The notes: a model not told the origin generated them from the letters alone. DNA of 64,000 nt from Robiginitomaculum sp. (GCA_016765135.1 JAESQN010000016.1:120129-184128), one strand, 5' to 3'; numbered from the stretch's first letter, positions 1 to 8,116 are shown. Numbers and translations: made by a program.

Positions 1-40
1 ACGGCGGTATATTGGCGGGCTCTGCCGCCGCGCCGGGAAG

Positions 41-364
41 TTAAAACGGTAATTTCATACCTTCCGGTAACTGTATATCACCCATGGCTGATTGCATGGT
101 CTCGGCTTGTTTTTGGTCGATTTTTATTTTGGCGTCGTGGTAGGCGGCGATGATCAGATCTTCGAGGATTTCGGCTTCGTCCGGGACGATCATGGCCGGG
201 TCTATATTTATGGATTGCATATGGCCTTCACCGGAGAGGGTGATGCGCACCATGCCGCCGCCGCTGACGCCTTCGGCGCGCAAATCCGCGACCTTGGCTT
301 TGGCGGCTTCCATTTTTTCTTGCATTTCTTTGGCCTGTTTCATCAAGCCCATAATGTCTTTCAT
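41..364 (-). CDS. ybaB: YbaB/EbfC nucleoid-associated protein
   Basis: A 107-residue protein matching the YbaB/EbfC family, small dimeric DNA-binding proteins that coat the nucleoid. It opens with the family's charged helix rich in Met, Lys and Glu (KQAKEMQEKMEAAK, residues 9-22), followed by the glycine-rich turn VSGGGMVRITLSGEGHM and a C-terminal helix with DAKIKIDQKQAETM. Length is normal for the family. Its start overlaps the dnaX stop by 4 nt (ATGA), so it is translationally coupled to dnaX. The dnaX-ybaB order usually continues into recR, which would lie just left of the window edge; the first 40 bases hold no recR start. Confidence 0.95.
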   Translation of the reverse strand: MKDIMGLMKQAKEMQEKMEAAKAKVADLRAEGVSGGGMVRITLSGEGHMQSINIDPAMIVPDEAEILEDLIIAAYHDAKIKIDQKQAETMQSAMGDIQLPEGMKLPF

Positions 365-2097
365 GACGTTTCCTTATTTGGTGCAAAGTCTGCTTCTATG
401 ACATTTGATATAGTCTCGCGGTCGCGAAATTCAATCTCTACACCTGGAAATAATTCACGGGCAGCCTTGGCAACGGGATGGTTTTCTTCGGTTTGCTTTT
501 GCTTTGCTTCGGTAGCGCGGCGGCGTTCCAACAGGCTTGGTTCGCCCTGGGTTTTAGCGTCTACCTCAACCCGCCACGGACGCGCCGTGGTTTCTGTGAG
601 CCAAGCCCGGAGTTGGTATTCTAAATCTTTGGGCGCATTGGGGGCCAGCGAGAAAATCAATGTACCCGGTTCGAACCTGATGGGGCGGATATATTTTTCA
701 ATATCAAAGCGCAAGCCGGAACGGTTTTTTGGCACGGCGGTAACCAGCTCTTGTAATGTATTTAGCTCCAAATTAGGCGCGTTCACGGACTTTACCTCGG
801 GTGCCGGGGCTTGAAGTTTTGGGGCCGTGTTGGTTTGTATACTGGCCTGTATGTTGGCCTGGGCGGGTGGCGGTGTGTCCACAGAACTTCCGCCGCCAGG
901 CGGGGTTTTAGGTGCATCCGGCACGTCTTTCAGGCCTGCCAATAATTGCGTTGCCAATTCGGGTGGTGGTAAGTCCGCCGCAACGGCCAGACGCAACAAA
1001 GCCATTTCGGCGGCTGCTAATGGGTCAGGTGCAGCGCGGACATCCCCGTGAGCGGAGAGCAATATCTGCCAGGCCCGGGTGATTTGTCCCATGCTTAATC
1101 CGCCCGCCAGATCGTGCAGGCGTGTCACCTGATCGGGTGCCATATCAAATGCGCACTCTTCCCCCAAAGCTTTGGCGCGAGAAACTTCGTGGCAAATATC
1201 GAGCAAATCGCGCATAATCACGCTTGGGTCGGCCCCGTCAGTATATTGGGAACGCACTTCATTCAGCGCGCCTTTGGCATCACCGCCTATGGCCAATGCA
1301 AATAAACTGAGCACCCGTGTGCGGTCTGCCAAACCAAGCATGGTGCGAATATCTTCGGCGCTTACCTGCGCGTCCCCCTCGGCCTGGACAATCGCCTGAT
1401 CGAGCAAAGACAGACCATCACGCACTGAACCTTCGGCGGCGCGGGCGATTAGCATCAGCCCGTCCTGCGCGATATTGGCATTTTCTTTGGCGCAAATATT
1501 GGCCAAATGTTTGGTCAGCTCGTCCGCTTCAACCCGGCGTAAATCAAAGCGCTGGCAGCGGGACAAAACCGTGATCGGGATTTTACGAATTTCCGTGGTG
1601 GCGAAAATGAACTTGGCGTGATCCGGTGGCTCTTCCAGAGTTTTCAGCAAAGCATTGAACGCCTGCGCCGACAACATATGCACCTCGTCGATAATATAAA
1701 CCTTATAGCGAGCTTCGACGGGGCCGTAGCGCACACTGTCCAAAATTTCGCGAATATCACCAACCCCGGTGCGAGACGCGGCGTCCATCTCCATGACATC
1801 CAAATGTGACGAGCGGTTAATGGCATCACAGTGAATACCGGGTGGATCGAGCTTCACACTTGGCCCGTCGTGGCTATCGCTTTGATAATTCAACGCTCGC
1901 GCCAAAAGCCGCGCCGTGGTAGTTTTGCCAATTCCGCGCACGCCCGTAAGCATAAAGGCGTGGGCGACACGTCCGGTTGCGAAAGCATTGGTCAGGGTTT
2001 TGACCAAAGGTTCCTGCCCGATCATGTCCTCGAAAGTCATGGGCCGGTATTTACGGGCCAAGACCTGATAATTTTTGGATGTGGGTTTCTCGCTCAT
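361..2097 (-). CDS. dnaX: DNA polymerase III subunit gamma/tau
   Basis: Clamp-loader ATPase of the replicative polymerase, 578 residues from the chosen ATG at 2097. Walker A is GVRGIGKTT (52-60), Walker B is IIDEVH (135-140), and the SRC arginine-finger motif is at 179-181. The zinc-module region keeps a single cysteine (C90, in GIHCDAI), the pattern I expect for alphaproteobacteria rather than the four-Cys module of E. coli. A proline/alanine-rich linker (about residues 400-450) leads to a C-terminal tau-like domain ending near LFPGVEIEFRD. The frame stays open upstream to 2340, but that extension reads through a repeat and lacks family similarity, so the start before SEKPTSKNYQVLARKYRP is preferred. 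No strong Shine-Dalgarno sequence is visible. Confidence 0.96.
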   Translation of the reverse strand: MSEKPTSKNYQVLARKYRPMTFEDMIGQEPLVKTLTNAFATGRVAHAFMLTGVRGIGKTTTARLLARALNYQSDSHDGPSVKLDPPGIHCDAINRSSHLDVMEMDAASRTGVGDIREILDSVRYGPVEARYKVYIIDEVHMLSAQAFNALLKTLEEPPDHAKFIFATTEIRKIPITVLSRCQRFDLRRVEADELTKHLANICAKENANIAQDGLMLIARAAEGSVRDGLSLLDQAIVQAEGDAQVSAEDIRTMLGLADRTRVLSLFALAIGGDAKGALNEVRSQYTDGADPSVIMRDLLDICHEVSRAKALGEECAFDMAPDQVTRLHDLAGGLSMGQITRAWQILLSAHGDVRAAPDPLAAAEMALLRLAVAADLPPPELATQLLAGLKDVPDAPKTPPGGGSSVDTPPPAQANIQASIQTNTAPKLQAPAPEVKSVNAPNLELNTLQELVTAVPKNRSGLRFDIEKYIRPIRFEPGTLIFSLAPNAPKDLEYQLRAWLTETTARPWRVEVDAKTQGEPSLLERRRATEAKQKQTEENHPVAKAARELFPGVEIEFRDRETISNVIEADFAPNKETS

Positions 2098-2173
2098 GGG
2101 GTCTTTATAGAGGAAAAGCTGTGCAGTGCCAGAAGATGTTTTGCTATCCCATGAAACAATTGGTTTTATCAGG

Positions 2174-2219
2174 GAATACAAGAGGCGTGGGAGGAGCGCA
2201 GCGACGGACGGGGAAATAT
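2174..2219 (+). repeat. dispersed intergenic repeat, copy A
   Basis: One of three related copies of a repeat of about 40-46 bp. It runs from GAATACAAGAGGCG to GGGAAATAT with the core GGAGCGCAGCGAC. It lies in the 369-bp space between the divergent dnaX and nudC starts (2098-2466); apart from copies A and B that space shows no gene. The copy creates an artificial upstream extension of the dnaX frame. Confidence 0.7.
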
Positions 2220-2223
2220 CATC

Positions 2224-2265
2224 AAGAGGCGAAGAGGGAGCTTTTGCGACCGACCGGGAAATATC
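2224..2265 (+). repeat. dispersed intergenic repeat, copy B
   Basis: Second, more diverged copy in tandem with copy A, from AAGAGGCG to GACCGGGAAATATC. The flanks AAGAGGCG and CCGGGAAATAT match the inverted copy at 3891-3929, while the centre (AAGAGGGAGCTTTTGCGAC) has drifted. Confidence 0.6.
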
Positions 2266-2466
2266 ATGTGGAAGGCTGGACACTGACCCAAACAAAACTC
2301 GCATGCGGCTGCTTCGTTCCCGATCTGACCGGGTTAACAAGACGTCCGTCCAATGCCAACCTTCCGGGATGCTATATGGGCTTTATTATAAGAGAGTTCA
2401 AGTGTGATTTTCATCTGGTCATTACGGTTAAACCCCGCTAGAAAACGCACCTAGAAAAGGACTTTT

Positions 2467-3375
2467 ATGACCTCCACCACACCAATGGCCTTTACAGGCG
2501 CACCGCTCGATTTGGCTGAAAACCAGCGCGACGCGGCCAGTTTAACCGTTTTCTCCAAAGCCGATAACGCCCGCGCATTTGTCATGTTTCATGGACGTTT
2601 TTTGGTCAAGAACGGTGATTTGGTCATGGTGCATCCGTTGCAGATCAAAGGTTCGCATTTATACGATCCAGGGCCGTTGTTTTTGGGGTTGGACGGTAAA
2701 ACCCCCATGTTTGCGTTTTCCTTTGCCAAAGAAGAGGAAGCCCTCAAATTGGTCAAAGGGGCGGAGCTGGATCATTTGCGCAATCTGTCTTTTCTGATGG
2801 ACGGGCGGCAACTCGCTCTGGCGGGGCGGGCAAAATCCTTATTTGATTGGCACCGCTCGCACCGGTTTTGCTCAAATTGCGGCAAGGAAAGCAAACCACA
2901 AGCGGGCGGCGTGACGCGACAATGCCCCACATGCGAAACCGATCATTTCCCCCGGGTAAACCCGGTGGTGATCATGCTGGTGCTGGACGGCGATAATTGC
3001 CTTATGGGACGAGGCCCTGAGTGGCCGGACGGGGCTTTTTCAGCCTTGGCCGGATTTGTCTCGCCGGGCGAAAGCTTGTCCGAAGCCTGTATCCGCGAGG
3101 TTAAGGAAGAAGTGAATATCGACGTGGAGAACCCTGAGTTTAAATTCTCCCAACCCTGGCCCTATCCGGGCCAATTGATGATGGGCATGGTGTGTCAGGC
3201 AAAAAACACCAAAATCACTTTGGACACCAAAGAATTGGCCGATGCGAAATGGTTCAGCAAAGACGAAGTGCGCAGCGTGTTCGAAGGCACAAATGCGCAA
3301 AAAGGCACACCCTTCATCTGTCCACCACCCTTCACCATAGCCCACCAGTTGATAAAGGCGTGGCTGGCGGAATAG
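2467..3375 (+). CDS. nudC: NAD+ diphosphatase (NudC-type Nudix hydrolase)
   Basis: 302 residues with full NudC architecture. There is an N-terminal NUDIX-like domain, a four-cysteine zinc ribbon (C135, C138, C153, C156), then a Nudix box spanning G196-I218 with the REVKEE core, and the NudC signature SQPWPYP at 228-234. Family members hydrolyse NAD(H) to NMN(H) plus AMP, and some remove NAD caps from RNA 5' ends. The final glycine of the Nudix consensus (GX5EX7REUXEEXGU) is asparagine here (N217); the catalytic Glu residues are intact. The start is preceded by AAAAGGAC at a good distance. It converges with the YHS gene, leaving only 5 nt between the stops. Confidence 0.93.
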   Translation: MTSTTPMAFTGAPLDLAENQRDAASLTVFSKADNARAFVMFHGRFLVKNGDLVMVHPLQIKGSHLYDPGPLFLGLDGKTPMFAFSFAKEEEALKLVKGAELDHLRNLSFLMDGRQLALAGRAKSLFDWHRSHRFCSNCGKESKPQAGGVTRQCPTCETDHFPRVNPVVIMLVLDGDNCLMGRGPEWPDGAFSALAGFVSPGESLSEACIREVKEEVNIDVENPEFKFSQPWPYPGQLMMGMVCQAKNTKITLDTKELADAKWFSKDEVRSVFEGTNAQKGTPFICPPPFTIAHQLIKAWLAE

Positions 3376-3380
3376 GCGCT

Positions 3381-3845
3381 CTATTTTTCTAAGATACCTG
3401 GCCAGTTTTCATCGCCGTGGGCGATAAAACTGTCCGTATCCTTCAGCCATCTGTGTTTGATTTTTTTGTTGAAGTTTAAATACAAGACCTCGTCTTTGAT
3501 CGTCCAGTGTTTTGGTTTGCCTTTGGCGAGCTTGCCTTTTGCCACCGCCCAGGCGCAATAGCCGCCGTAAGCCGGGGCGTATCTTTCCGGGCTTTCTAGG
3601 AATGCATCCAGATTTCTTTGATTGATGAACTGCCATTGCGCGCCCTTCCAGAGGGTGGTCAGCTTTGGTCTCCCCTCAACCGGATTACCCCGGTGAAAGC
3701 TCACCGCATCATACCCGCTCACGGCCATATTGTTGCGCCAGCTTGTATATATTTCGTCAGATTTTGCATGGGCTAGCTGGCTGGTACTGGCGGCGGTAAA
3801 TACCAGAACCAAAGTAACGAAAATAAGTTTAATCCGTTTATACAT
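3381..3845 (-). CDS. YHS domain-containing secreted protein
   Basis: 154 residues from the ATG at 3845: a signal peptide (MYKRIKLIF, hydrophobic core, cleavage near AHA-KSDE at about residue 27) followed by a YHS-type domain with the typical NMAVSGYDAVSFHRG stretch, GAQWQFINQRNLDAFLESPERYAPAYGGYCAWAV and a final NWPGILEK. YHS domains are small, often metal-associated modules found next to metal ATPases and redox proteins; the role of this exported single-domain version is unknown. An in-frame upstream extension to 3941 passes through repeat copy C and is rejected because the signal peptide begins exactly at the chosen Met. Confidence 0.85.
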   Translation of the reverse strand: MYKRIKLIFVTLVLVFTAASTSQLAHAKSDEIYTSWRNNMAVSGYDAVSFHRGNPVEGRPKLTTLWKGAQWQFINQRNLDAFLESPERYAPAYGGYCAWAVAKGKLAKGKPKHWTIKDEVLYLNFNKKIKHRWLKDTDSFIAHGDENWPGILEK

Positions 3846-3890
3846 AATAGAACTTTCAAAACCAATATGTGCGTGCTTCGCCCGCTCTTT

Positions 3891-3929
3891 ATATTTCCCG
3901 GTCGCTTCGCTCCTCGCCTCTTGTATTCG
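3891..3929 (-). repeat. dispersed intergenic repeat, copy C
   Basis: Read on the minus strand this is GAATACAAGAGGCGAGGAGC..GAAGCGACCGGGAAATAT, nearly the same as copy A (2174-2219) on the opposite strand. It lies about 45 bp upstream of the YHS gene start. It is flanked by GGGTATCCAGC, which is not shared with copy A. Confidence 0.7.
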
Positions 3930-4037
3930 CTGGATACCCAATCAAGTTAGGTATGAGCGGAGGTTGGAGGTTGATGGTGAATATGACTAACCTTGAAGAT
4001 ATTAACCTAAACCACGCCAGCAGCAAAGTCACCTAAT

Positions 4038-4895
4038 CTAAACTTCCCGTGACCCACTTTTCGCTTCCCTAGAAATATCTGCACGGTATGTGCCTAGCAT
4101 ATAGACATAATCCGTGAAAAATGCCAGCTCTTCCAATGCGTGTATCATGCCGGGGTCGTCCGGGTGGCCCTCGACATCTGCGTAAAACTGTGTGGCCGTG
4201 AACGAACCATCGATCATATAGCTTTCTAGCTTGGTCATATTGATGCCGTTAGTGGCAAACCCGCCCATGGCCTTATAGAGCGCCGCCGGGATATTGCGCA
4301 CTTTGAACACAAAACCGGTCACGACTTTTTCGCCGTTGCGTTTTGGGACTTTTGGAAATTTGGCCAGGGTTAAAAACCTTGTTGTGTTGTGGCTGGCGTC
4401 CTCAATATTGGATTCCAAAACCTCCAGCCCGTATATTTCCGCAGCCAGGCTGGACGCAATGGCGGCTATGGATGTATCGGCGCTTTCGGACACGCGTTTG
4501 GCGGCACCTGCCGTATCCAAATCGCTACGGGCAGTAATGCCCCAGTTTTTGAGACGTTCGCGTACTTGCGATAAAGCCATGGGATGGGAGTAAGCAGTTT
4601 TGATTTGGTTGCGTTTGGTGCCGGGCAGGGCCAGCAAATTATGATGCACGGGCAGGTAATGCTCGGCAATTATATGCAGTCCACCCCCAGGCAAAAGATG
4701 ATAGATATCCGATACACGCCCCGCCAATGAATTTTCTACCGGAATCATGGCGAAATCGGCATTGCCCCCGCGTACAACATCAAAGGCATGAGCAAAGCTG
4801 CGGCACGACTGCGGTTCGTGGTCGGGATAATAGGCCCGGCACGCCAGATGGGAAAACGCCCCTTCTTCGCCTTGGTAAACTATAATTTTGCTCAT
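4038..4895 (-). CDS. pheA: prephenate dehydratase
   Basis: 285 residues; converts prephenate to phenylpyruvate in phenylalanine synthesis. The prephenate dehydratase domain starts at QGEEGAFSH, contains PVENSLAGRV (52-61) and the catalytic TRF motif at 172-174 (HNTTRFL). A C-terminal ACT domain (about 192-270; PAALYKAMGGFATNGINMTKLES) would bind phenylalanine for feedback control. There is no chorismate mutase domain, so this is the mono-functional alphaproteobacterial type. The ATG at 4895 overlaps the kdsB stop by 4 nt, which fixes the start and shows coupling; the frame is open further upstream only as antisense to kdsB. Confidence 0.95.
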   Translation of the reverse strand: MSKIIVYQGEEGAFSHLACRAYYPDHEPQSCRSFAHAFDVVRGGNADFAMIPVENSLAGRVSDIYHLLPGGGLHIIAEHYLPVHHNLLALPGTKRNQIKTAYSHPMALSQVRERLKNWGITARSDLDTAGAAKRVSESADTSIAAIASSLAAEIYGLEVLESNIEDASHNTTRFLTLAKFPKVPKRNGEKVVTGFVFKVRNIPAALYKAMGGFATNGINMTKLESYMIDGSFTATQFYADVEGHPDDPGMIHALEELAFFTDYVYMLGTYRADISREAKSGSREV

Positions 4896-5656
4896 AGTGT
4901 TGTTCCTAATATTTCTGCGCGGGCGCGCTTGAGGTCTTCGGGTGTATCGACGCCTTGAAGCGCAGTATCGATCACTGCGGCGTCTATGCGCATACCAGCT
5001 TCCAATGCCCGCAATTGCTCCAACCGCTCGCGCTTTTCCAGTGGTGATGGCGGTAAGGCGCAAAACCTGTCCAGAGCCGCTCGGCGATAAGCGTAAAGAC
5101 CAATATGGTGCCAAACAGGCCCAGTGCCTGACGGCGCGGCGGCGCGGGTGAAATACAAAGCGCGGCCCTTGTCTTGGTTCTGCATGGCTAAAACGGCTTT
5201 GACCACATTGGGGTCAGCAATTTCGCGCTCATTATCCGTGGCGACGACCAGGGTGGCTATGTCACACGCTGGTTCCTCGACCAACACATTGACCGTCGCG
5301 CTGATGGTTAGTGGGTCAAGGGTTGGGAGGTCGCCTTGCACATTAACGACGCAATTATATTCTCCTTTAGGATCAACGATCTGAACGGCTGCCCGCACTC
5401 TGTCCGTACCCGACGGCAAATTAGGGTCGGTCAATATGGCCCTGCCACCGAAACCTTGTACTGTGTCAACAATTTCGCTTTCCGCGCAGGCAACCATCAC
5501 AGGGCCGACATTTGCCGTTACGGCCCGCTGCATCACATGGACAATCATTGGTACGCCGCCGATGTCTGCGAGCGGTTTACCGGGCAGGCGGCTGGATGCC
5601 ATGCGCGCCGGTATGACCACGATCGGGTTTAAGTGCGGTGTTTTGTCACTGTTCAT
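4892..5656 (-). CDS. kdsB: 3-deoxy-manno-octulosonate cytidylyltransferase
   Basis: 254 residues; activates Kdo with CTP to CMP-Kdo for lipopolysaccharide inner core assembly. The nucleotide-binding N-terminus VVIPARMASSRLPGKPLADI is typical, followed by VVNVQGDLPTLDP (metal-binding Asp) and a C-terminal QLRALEAGMRIDA stretch. Length is that of the family. First gene of a two-gene operon with pheA and divergent from the cytochrome c gene; the trio cytochrome c/kdsB/pheA is a recurring alphaproteobacterial arrangement (from memory of the group). Confidence 0.95.
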   Translation of the reverse strand: MNSDKTPHLNPIVVIPARMASSRLPGKPLADIGGVPMIVHVMQRAVTANVGPVMVACAESEIVDTVQGFGGRAILTDPNLPSGTDRVRAAVQIVDPKGEYNCVVNVQGDLPTLDPLTISATVNVLVEEPACDIATLVVATDNEREIADPNVVKAVLAMQNQDKGRALYFTRAAAPSGTGPVWHHIGLYAYRRAALDRFCALPPSPLEKRERLEQLRALEAGMRIDAAVIDTALQGVDTPEDLKRARAEILGTTL

Positions 5657-5711
5657 ACCCCCCTTTAGCCAGTAGTGTGTGTGGGTCGCAACAACTATAA
5701 GTCCGACAACC

Positions 5712-5735
5712 AGAAAAACATTTAGAAAAACATTT
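5712..5735 (+). repeat. perfect 12-bp tandem repeat
   Basis: AGAAAAACATTT occurs twice in direct tandem in the 138-bp space between the divergent kdsB and cytochrome c genes. It lies upstream of a TATAAT hexamer at 5754-5759 that could serve the cytochrome gene. It could be an A-tract-rich UP-like segment or simple slippage. Confidence 0.7.
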
Positions 5736-5794
5736 GCAAACCTGTGTAAAATTTATAATACAGGATAAAATTATTTGGACATAAGGACGGTTTC

Positions 5795-6430
5795 ATGAGT
5801 GGTTTGTTTTTAAATAAAGTAGCTGGCGCATTTTTGGCGTCTGCGCTCGGGCTTATTGTCATCGGTAAAATTTCAGGTGCAATGATAAAGCCGGATGTGC
5901 CAGAGCCAAAAGACTTTGCTTACAGCCTGGCCGTAGAGACCGAAACTGCCCCTGTCCTCGTTGCAGAGATTGCATTCCCAAGCCCAACATGGCTAGGTGC
6001 CCGCGATGCTATAAAAGGCGCAAAAGTCTATAAAAAATGCAAAGCCTGTCACACCATCGATAGTGGCGGTAAAGACGGTGTTGGGCCGCATTTGTGGAAT
6101 ATTGTCGGGCGGCCAATTGGCGGCGTTGCCGGGTTTGGCTATTCTAACAACATGAAAAGCAAAGGCGGCGAATGGGGTTATGAGGAGCTTGATGCGTTTC
6201 TGGCCAAACCAAAAAAATATATCCCCAAAACTAAAATGGCGTTTAACGGGTTGAAAAAACAAGAAGATCGTGCGGCTTTGATCGAATATCTTCGCCTTGC
6301 GGCTGATACGCCAGTGGTGCAATTGACGCATGTAGTGGAGGAAGAAGTTCTGGTATTGGAAACTGTCGTCGAAACTGTCGAAGATGTTGTTGAAGAAGCC
6401 GTAGAGCCTAACCCCGAGGGTGGTAATTAA
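5795..6430 (+). CDS. membrane-anchored class I cytochrome c
   Basis: 211 residues. An uncleaved N-terminal anchor (residues about 8-28) is followed by a mono-haem domain with CKACH (C82, C85, H86) and the distal methionine in PKTKM (M148), so both haem ligands are present. The fold and anchor resemble CycM/cytochrome c552, which carries electrons from the bc1 complex to terminal oxidases on the periplasmic face. Odd feature: after the haem domain there is a 35-residue acidic, Val/Glu-rich tail (about 176-211). The start has a good Shine-Dalgarno (AAGGACGG). Divergent from kdsB. Confidence 0.92.
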   Translation: MSGLFLNKVAGAFLASALGLIVIGKISGAMIKPDVPEPKDFAYSLAVETETAPVLVAEIAFPSPTWLGARDAIKGAKVYKKCKACHTIDSGGKDGVGPHLWNIVGRPIGGVAGFGYSNNMKSKGGEWGYEELDAFLAKPKKYIPKTKMAFNGLKKQEDRAALIEYLRLAADTPVVQLTHVVEEEVLVLETVVETVEDVVEEAVEPNPEGGN

Positions 6431-6458
6431 CACTCACGGGTACCCGTATTTCTAAAAC

Positions 6459-6875
6459 CTAAGCCAATACAGTTTCTTTTTGATATTCACTAGACTTTAT
6501 AGTGTCGGTATTGCGCGACATTACAAATGTTCCCGACCAGTCGGCAACAGACCAAGAGCCTCTGATTGTGGTATTGTTGTTAGAAAGCATACCGTTGTAA
6601 TTTACTGTGTGCCTGGCGTCAGCGCCACCTAAATATTTTTTGCTAAAATTGATCATTGGCCCCGCGATATATCCATCAAGCTTTGCGGGCAGAGTGGCGT
6701 CGCTAAATCGGGAAAATGTATTATCTTCTTCTGTCTCGCCTGTAATTGTATTGCCGCTTTGCGTGATCCACGCCTGAAAATTTACGGACGAAACGTCAAA
6801 ATTTGCTGGAATTATAGCTGTATCCGACGGATAAAAAAATTGCCCTCGCCAGTGCCCTGAAATATCAGTGGTCAC
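6459..6875 (-). CDS. uncharacterised small beta-rich protein
   Basis: 138 residues, no signal peptide, no family I can name. The sequence alternates short beta-like segments with turns: SGHWRGQFFYP at the N-terminus, AWITQSGNTITGET, INFSKKYLGG, TVNYNGML and RGSWSVADWSGTFVMSR at the end. This spacing of G-x-W and I-x-G motifs resembles calycin-like (lipocalin/avidin) beta-barrels, but that is inference from pattern only. The start is GTG, overlapping the stop of the NlpC/P60 gene by 4 nt (GTGA), so the two are translationally coupled and probably act together. Confidence 0.75.
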   Translation of the reverse strand: MTTDISGHWRGQFFYPSDTAIIPANFDVSSVNFQAWITQSGNTITGETEEDNTFSRFSDATLPAKLDGYIAGPMINFSKKYLGGADARHTVNYNGMLSNNNTTIRGSWSVADWSGTFVMSRNTDTIKSSEYQKETVLA

Positions 6876-7732
6876 AACCGTATTATGGAGGTTACTTGCC
6901 CGGTAGTTTTTTCTATACGGGCAATGGCGGTTTTGAGCGGTTCGCTGGCTACCAACATATGATAAGCATTGGCGTGCAGTAGCGTGTCCGCATCACGCAT
7001 TATGCCCACATGGCCTTTCCAGAACACCAAATCGCCGCGTTCCAGTTTGGCACCTTTTGGTAATACTGTACCCAGTTCAGCTTCTTGCATATCGGTATCG
7101 CGTGGGGCGTTTTGACCTATTGCGCGAAGTGCCGTTTGCACAAGTCCGGAGCAATCAACTCCGTCCGGGCTGATGCCGCCCCATATATAGGGCAGGCCAA
7201 GATGCAGCTCGGCAATATCGATAAAATCCCCATTGCTCATTTCAATGGGGGCAATATGATTTTTGTGAACATATCCCATATCTGGAATATGTCCGTAGTC
7301 TCCGTCCTCACTCTCAACCCAAATTTTAGCATTAAGGGGTAGTATCGTGCGAATAGCGGTTTTCAAATCCGGCTTGAGAAATACGGGTGCCCGCATGGGA
7401 TTGATGCGGTGTGTGGGTGCGTTGGCGCCCCGGGCCAGGGCCATATTGGGTACATACCCCACATAGCCCCGGGAATGTTTGGAGCCATCAGCCTGCACTT
7501 CCTGGCCCCAGGCCCAACCATTATGGCTGTCATAAACATCAAAATCAGCCCCCAGTAATAGCTGTGTTTCCATCGTACTGGCGTTAGATGGGGTTTTATG
7601 GAGGGGGACAACGGGCATCATCACTTGGCGGCGCACGGCACCGCTATAGCTTTTGGCGTCCACCACGCCTTTTAAATGTGCGGCGGCCAGCCCGTCTCTA
7701 TAGGGTGTGATGCGGGGATCAGGCTTTATCAT
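6872..7732 (-). CDS. NlpC/P60-family cysteine peptidase with SH3-like repeats
   Basis: 286 residues. Two bacterial SH3-like modules (about 40-165) precede a C-terminal NlpC/P60 domain with catalytic Cys in DCSGL (C194), His in GHVGIM (H241) and a third polar residue in LLHANAY (H253). Such enzymes cleave the D-Glu to diaminoacid bond of peptidoglycan stem peptides, or cell-wall turnover peptides. No signal peptide is evident at the N-terminus (MIKPDPRITPYRDG), suggesting cytoplasmic recycling of muropeptides like YkfC-type dipeptidyl-peptidases, but export by another route cannot be excluded. It is immediately downstream of the MarR gene (no gap) and overlaps the following unknown gene. Confidence 0.9.
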   Translation of the reverse strand: MIKPDPRITPYRDGLAAAHLKGVVDAKSYSGAVRRQVMMPVVPLHKTPSNASTMETQLLLGADFDVYDSHNGWAWGQEVQADGSKHSRGYVGYVPNMALARGANAPTHRINPMRAPVFLKPDLKTAIRTILPLNAKIWVESEDGDYGHIPDMGYVHKNHIAPIEMSNGDFIDIAELHLGLPYIWGGISPDGVDCSGLVQTALRAIGQNAPRDTDMQEAELGTVLPKGAKLERGDLVFWKGHVGIMRDADTLLHANAYHMLVASEPLKTAIARIEKTTGQVTSIIRL

Positions 7733-8116
7733 TCAGGCAACATGTGATGATTGCTTTGCCGTTTTAAGCGTCCCCGCTTCAAAGCGGATGCGCTCAGCAA
7801 AATCAGCCAAATACCGGGAGCCGTTAGCGGTGCGGCGCACCAATACTGAACGCTTGTCCTGCGGGTCAGGGCCACGGTCAACAAAGCCGTAGCGCCCCAA
7901 AGTATTGAGCGCACGGGTGATGACGGCTTTGGTAACGCGCAACCTGCTTGCCAAAGAACGTACAGTATGGGGGCCGGCTTCCAAATATACGCAGGTGAGA
8001 ATGGCCATTTGCCGCGCCCCCAAATCGGGCTGTGAGGCCAGCACAGTACCCAGATTAACCCGGTGCCAAAGTTGCAAAGCCTGGGCCCGGTTTAAAATGT
8101 CCTGCCCGCTGTGCAT
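7733..8116 (-). CDS. MarR-family transcriptional regulator
   Basis: 127 residues with a winged helix-turn-helix: recognition region VRSLASRLRVTKAVITRALNT followed by the wing GFVDRGPDPQDKRSVLVRRT. It is shorter than typical MarR proteins (about 140-150), with reduced N- and C-terminal dimerisation helices. First gene of a three-gene operon with the NlpC/P60 peptidase and the beta-rich protein, ending one base before the peptidase start; autoregulation of the operon is likely but no clear operator was found in the 77-bp space upstream (8117-8193). Confidence 0.88.
   Translation of the reverse strand: MHSGQDILNRAQALQLWHRVNLGTVLASQPDLGARQMAILTCVYLEAGPHTVRSLASRLRVTKAVITRALNTLGRYGFVDRGPDPQDKRSVLVRRTANGSRYLADFAERIRFEAGTLKTAKQSSHVA

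Noticed and set aside
668..679. GGTTCGAACCTG resembling a tRNA T-loop
   Set aside because: It lies inside dnaX coding sequence and has no matching acceptor, D or anticodon arms.
92..814. 240-codon open frame on the plus strand
   Set aside because: Antisense to ybaB and dnaX, both clearly real; the translation resembles nothing and is a shadow of biased codon use.
2098..2340. 81-residue N-terminal extension of dnaX
   Set aside because: The extra frame is made of the dispersed repeats and has no DnaX similarity; the family start begins at the ATG at 2097.
6437..6452. ACGGGTACCCGT palindrome as terminator between cytochrome c and the beta-rich protein
   Set aside because: The palindrome has no loop space and only a short T-run, so it would not form a usual terminator hairpin.
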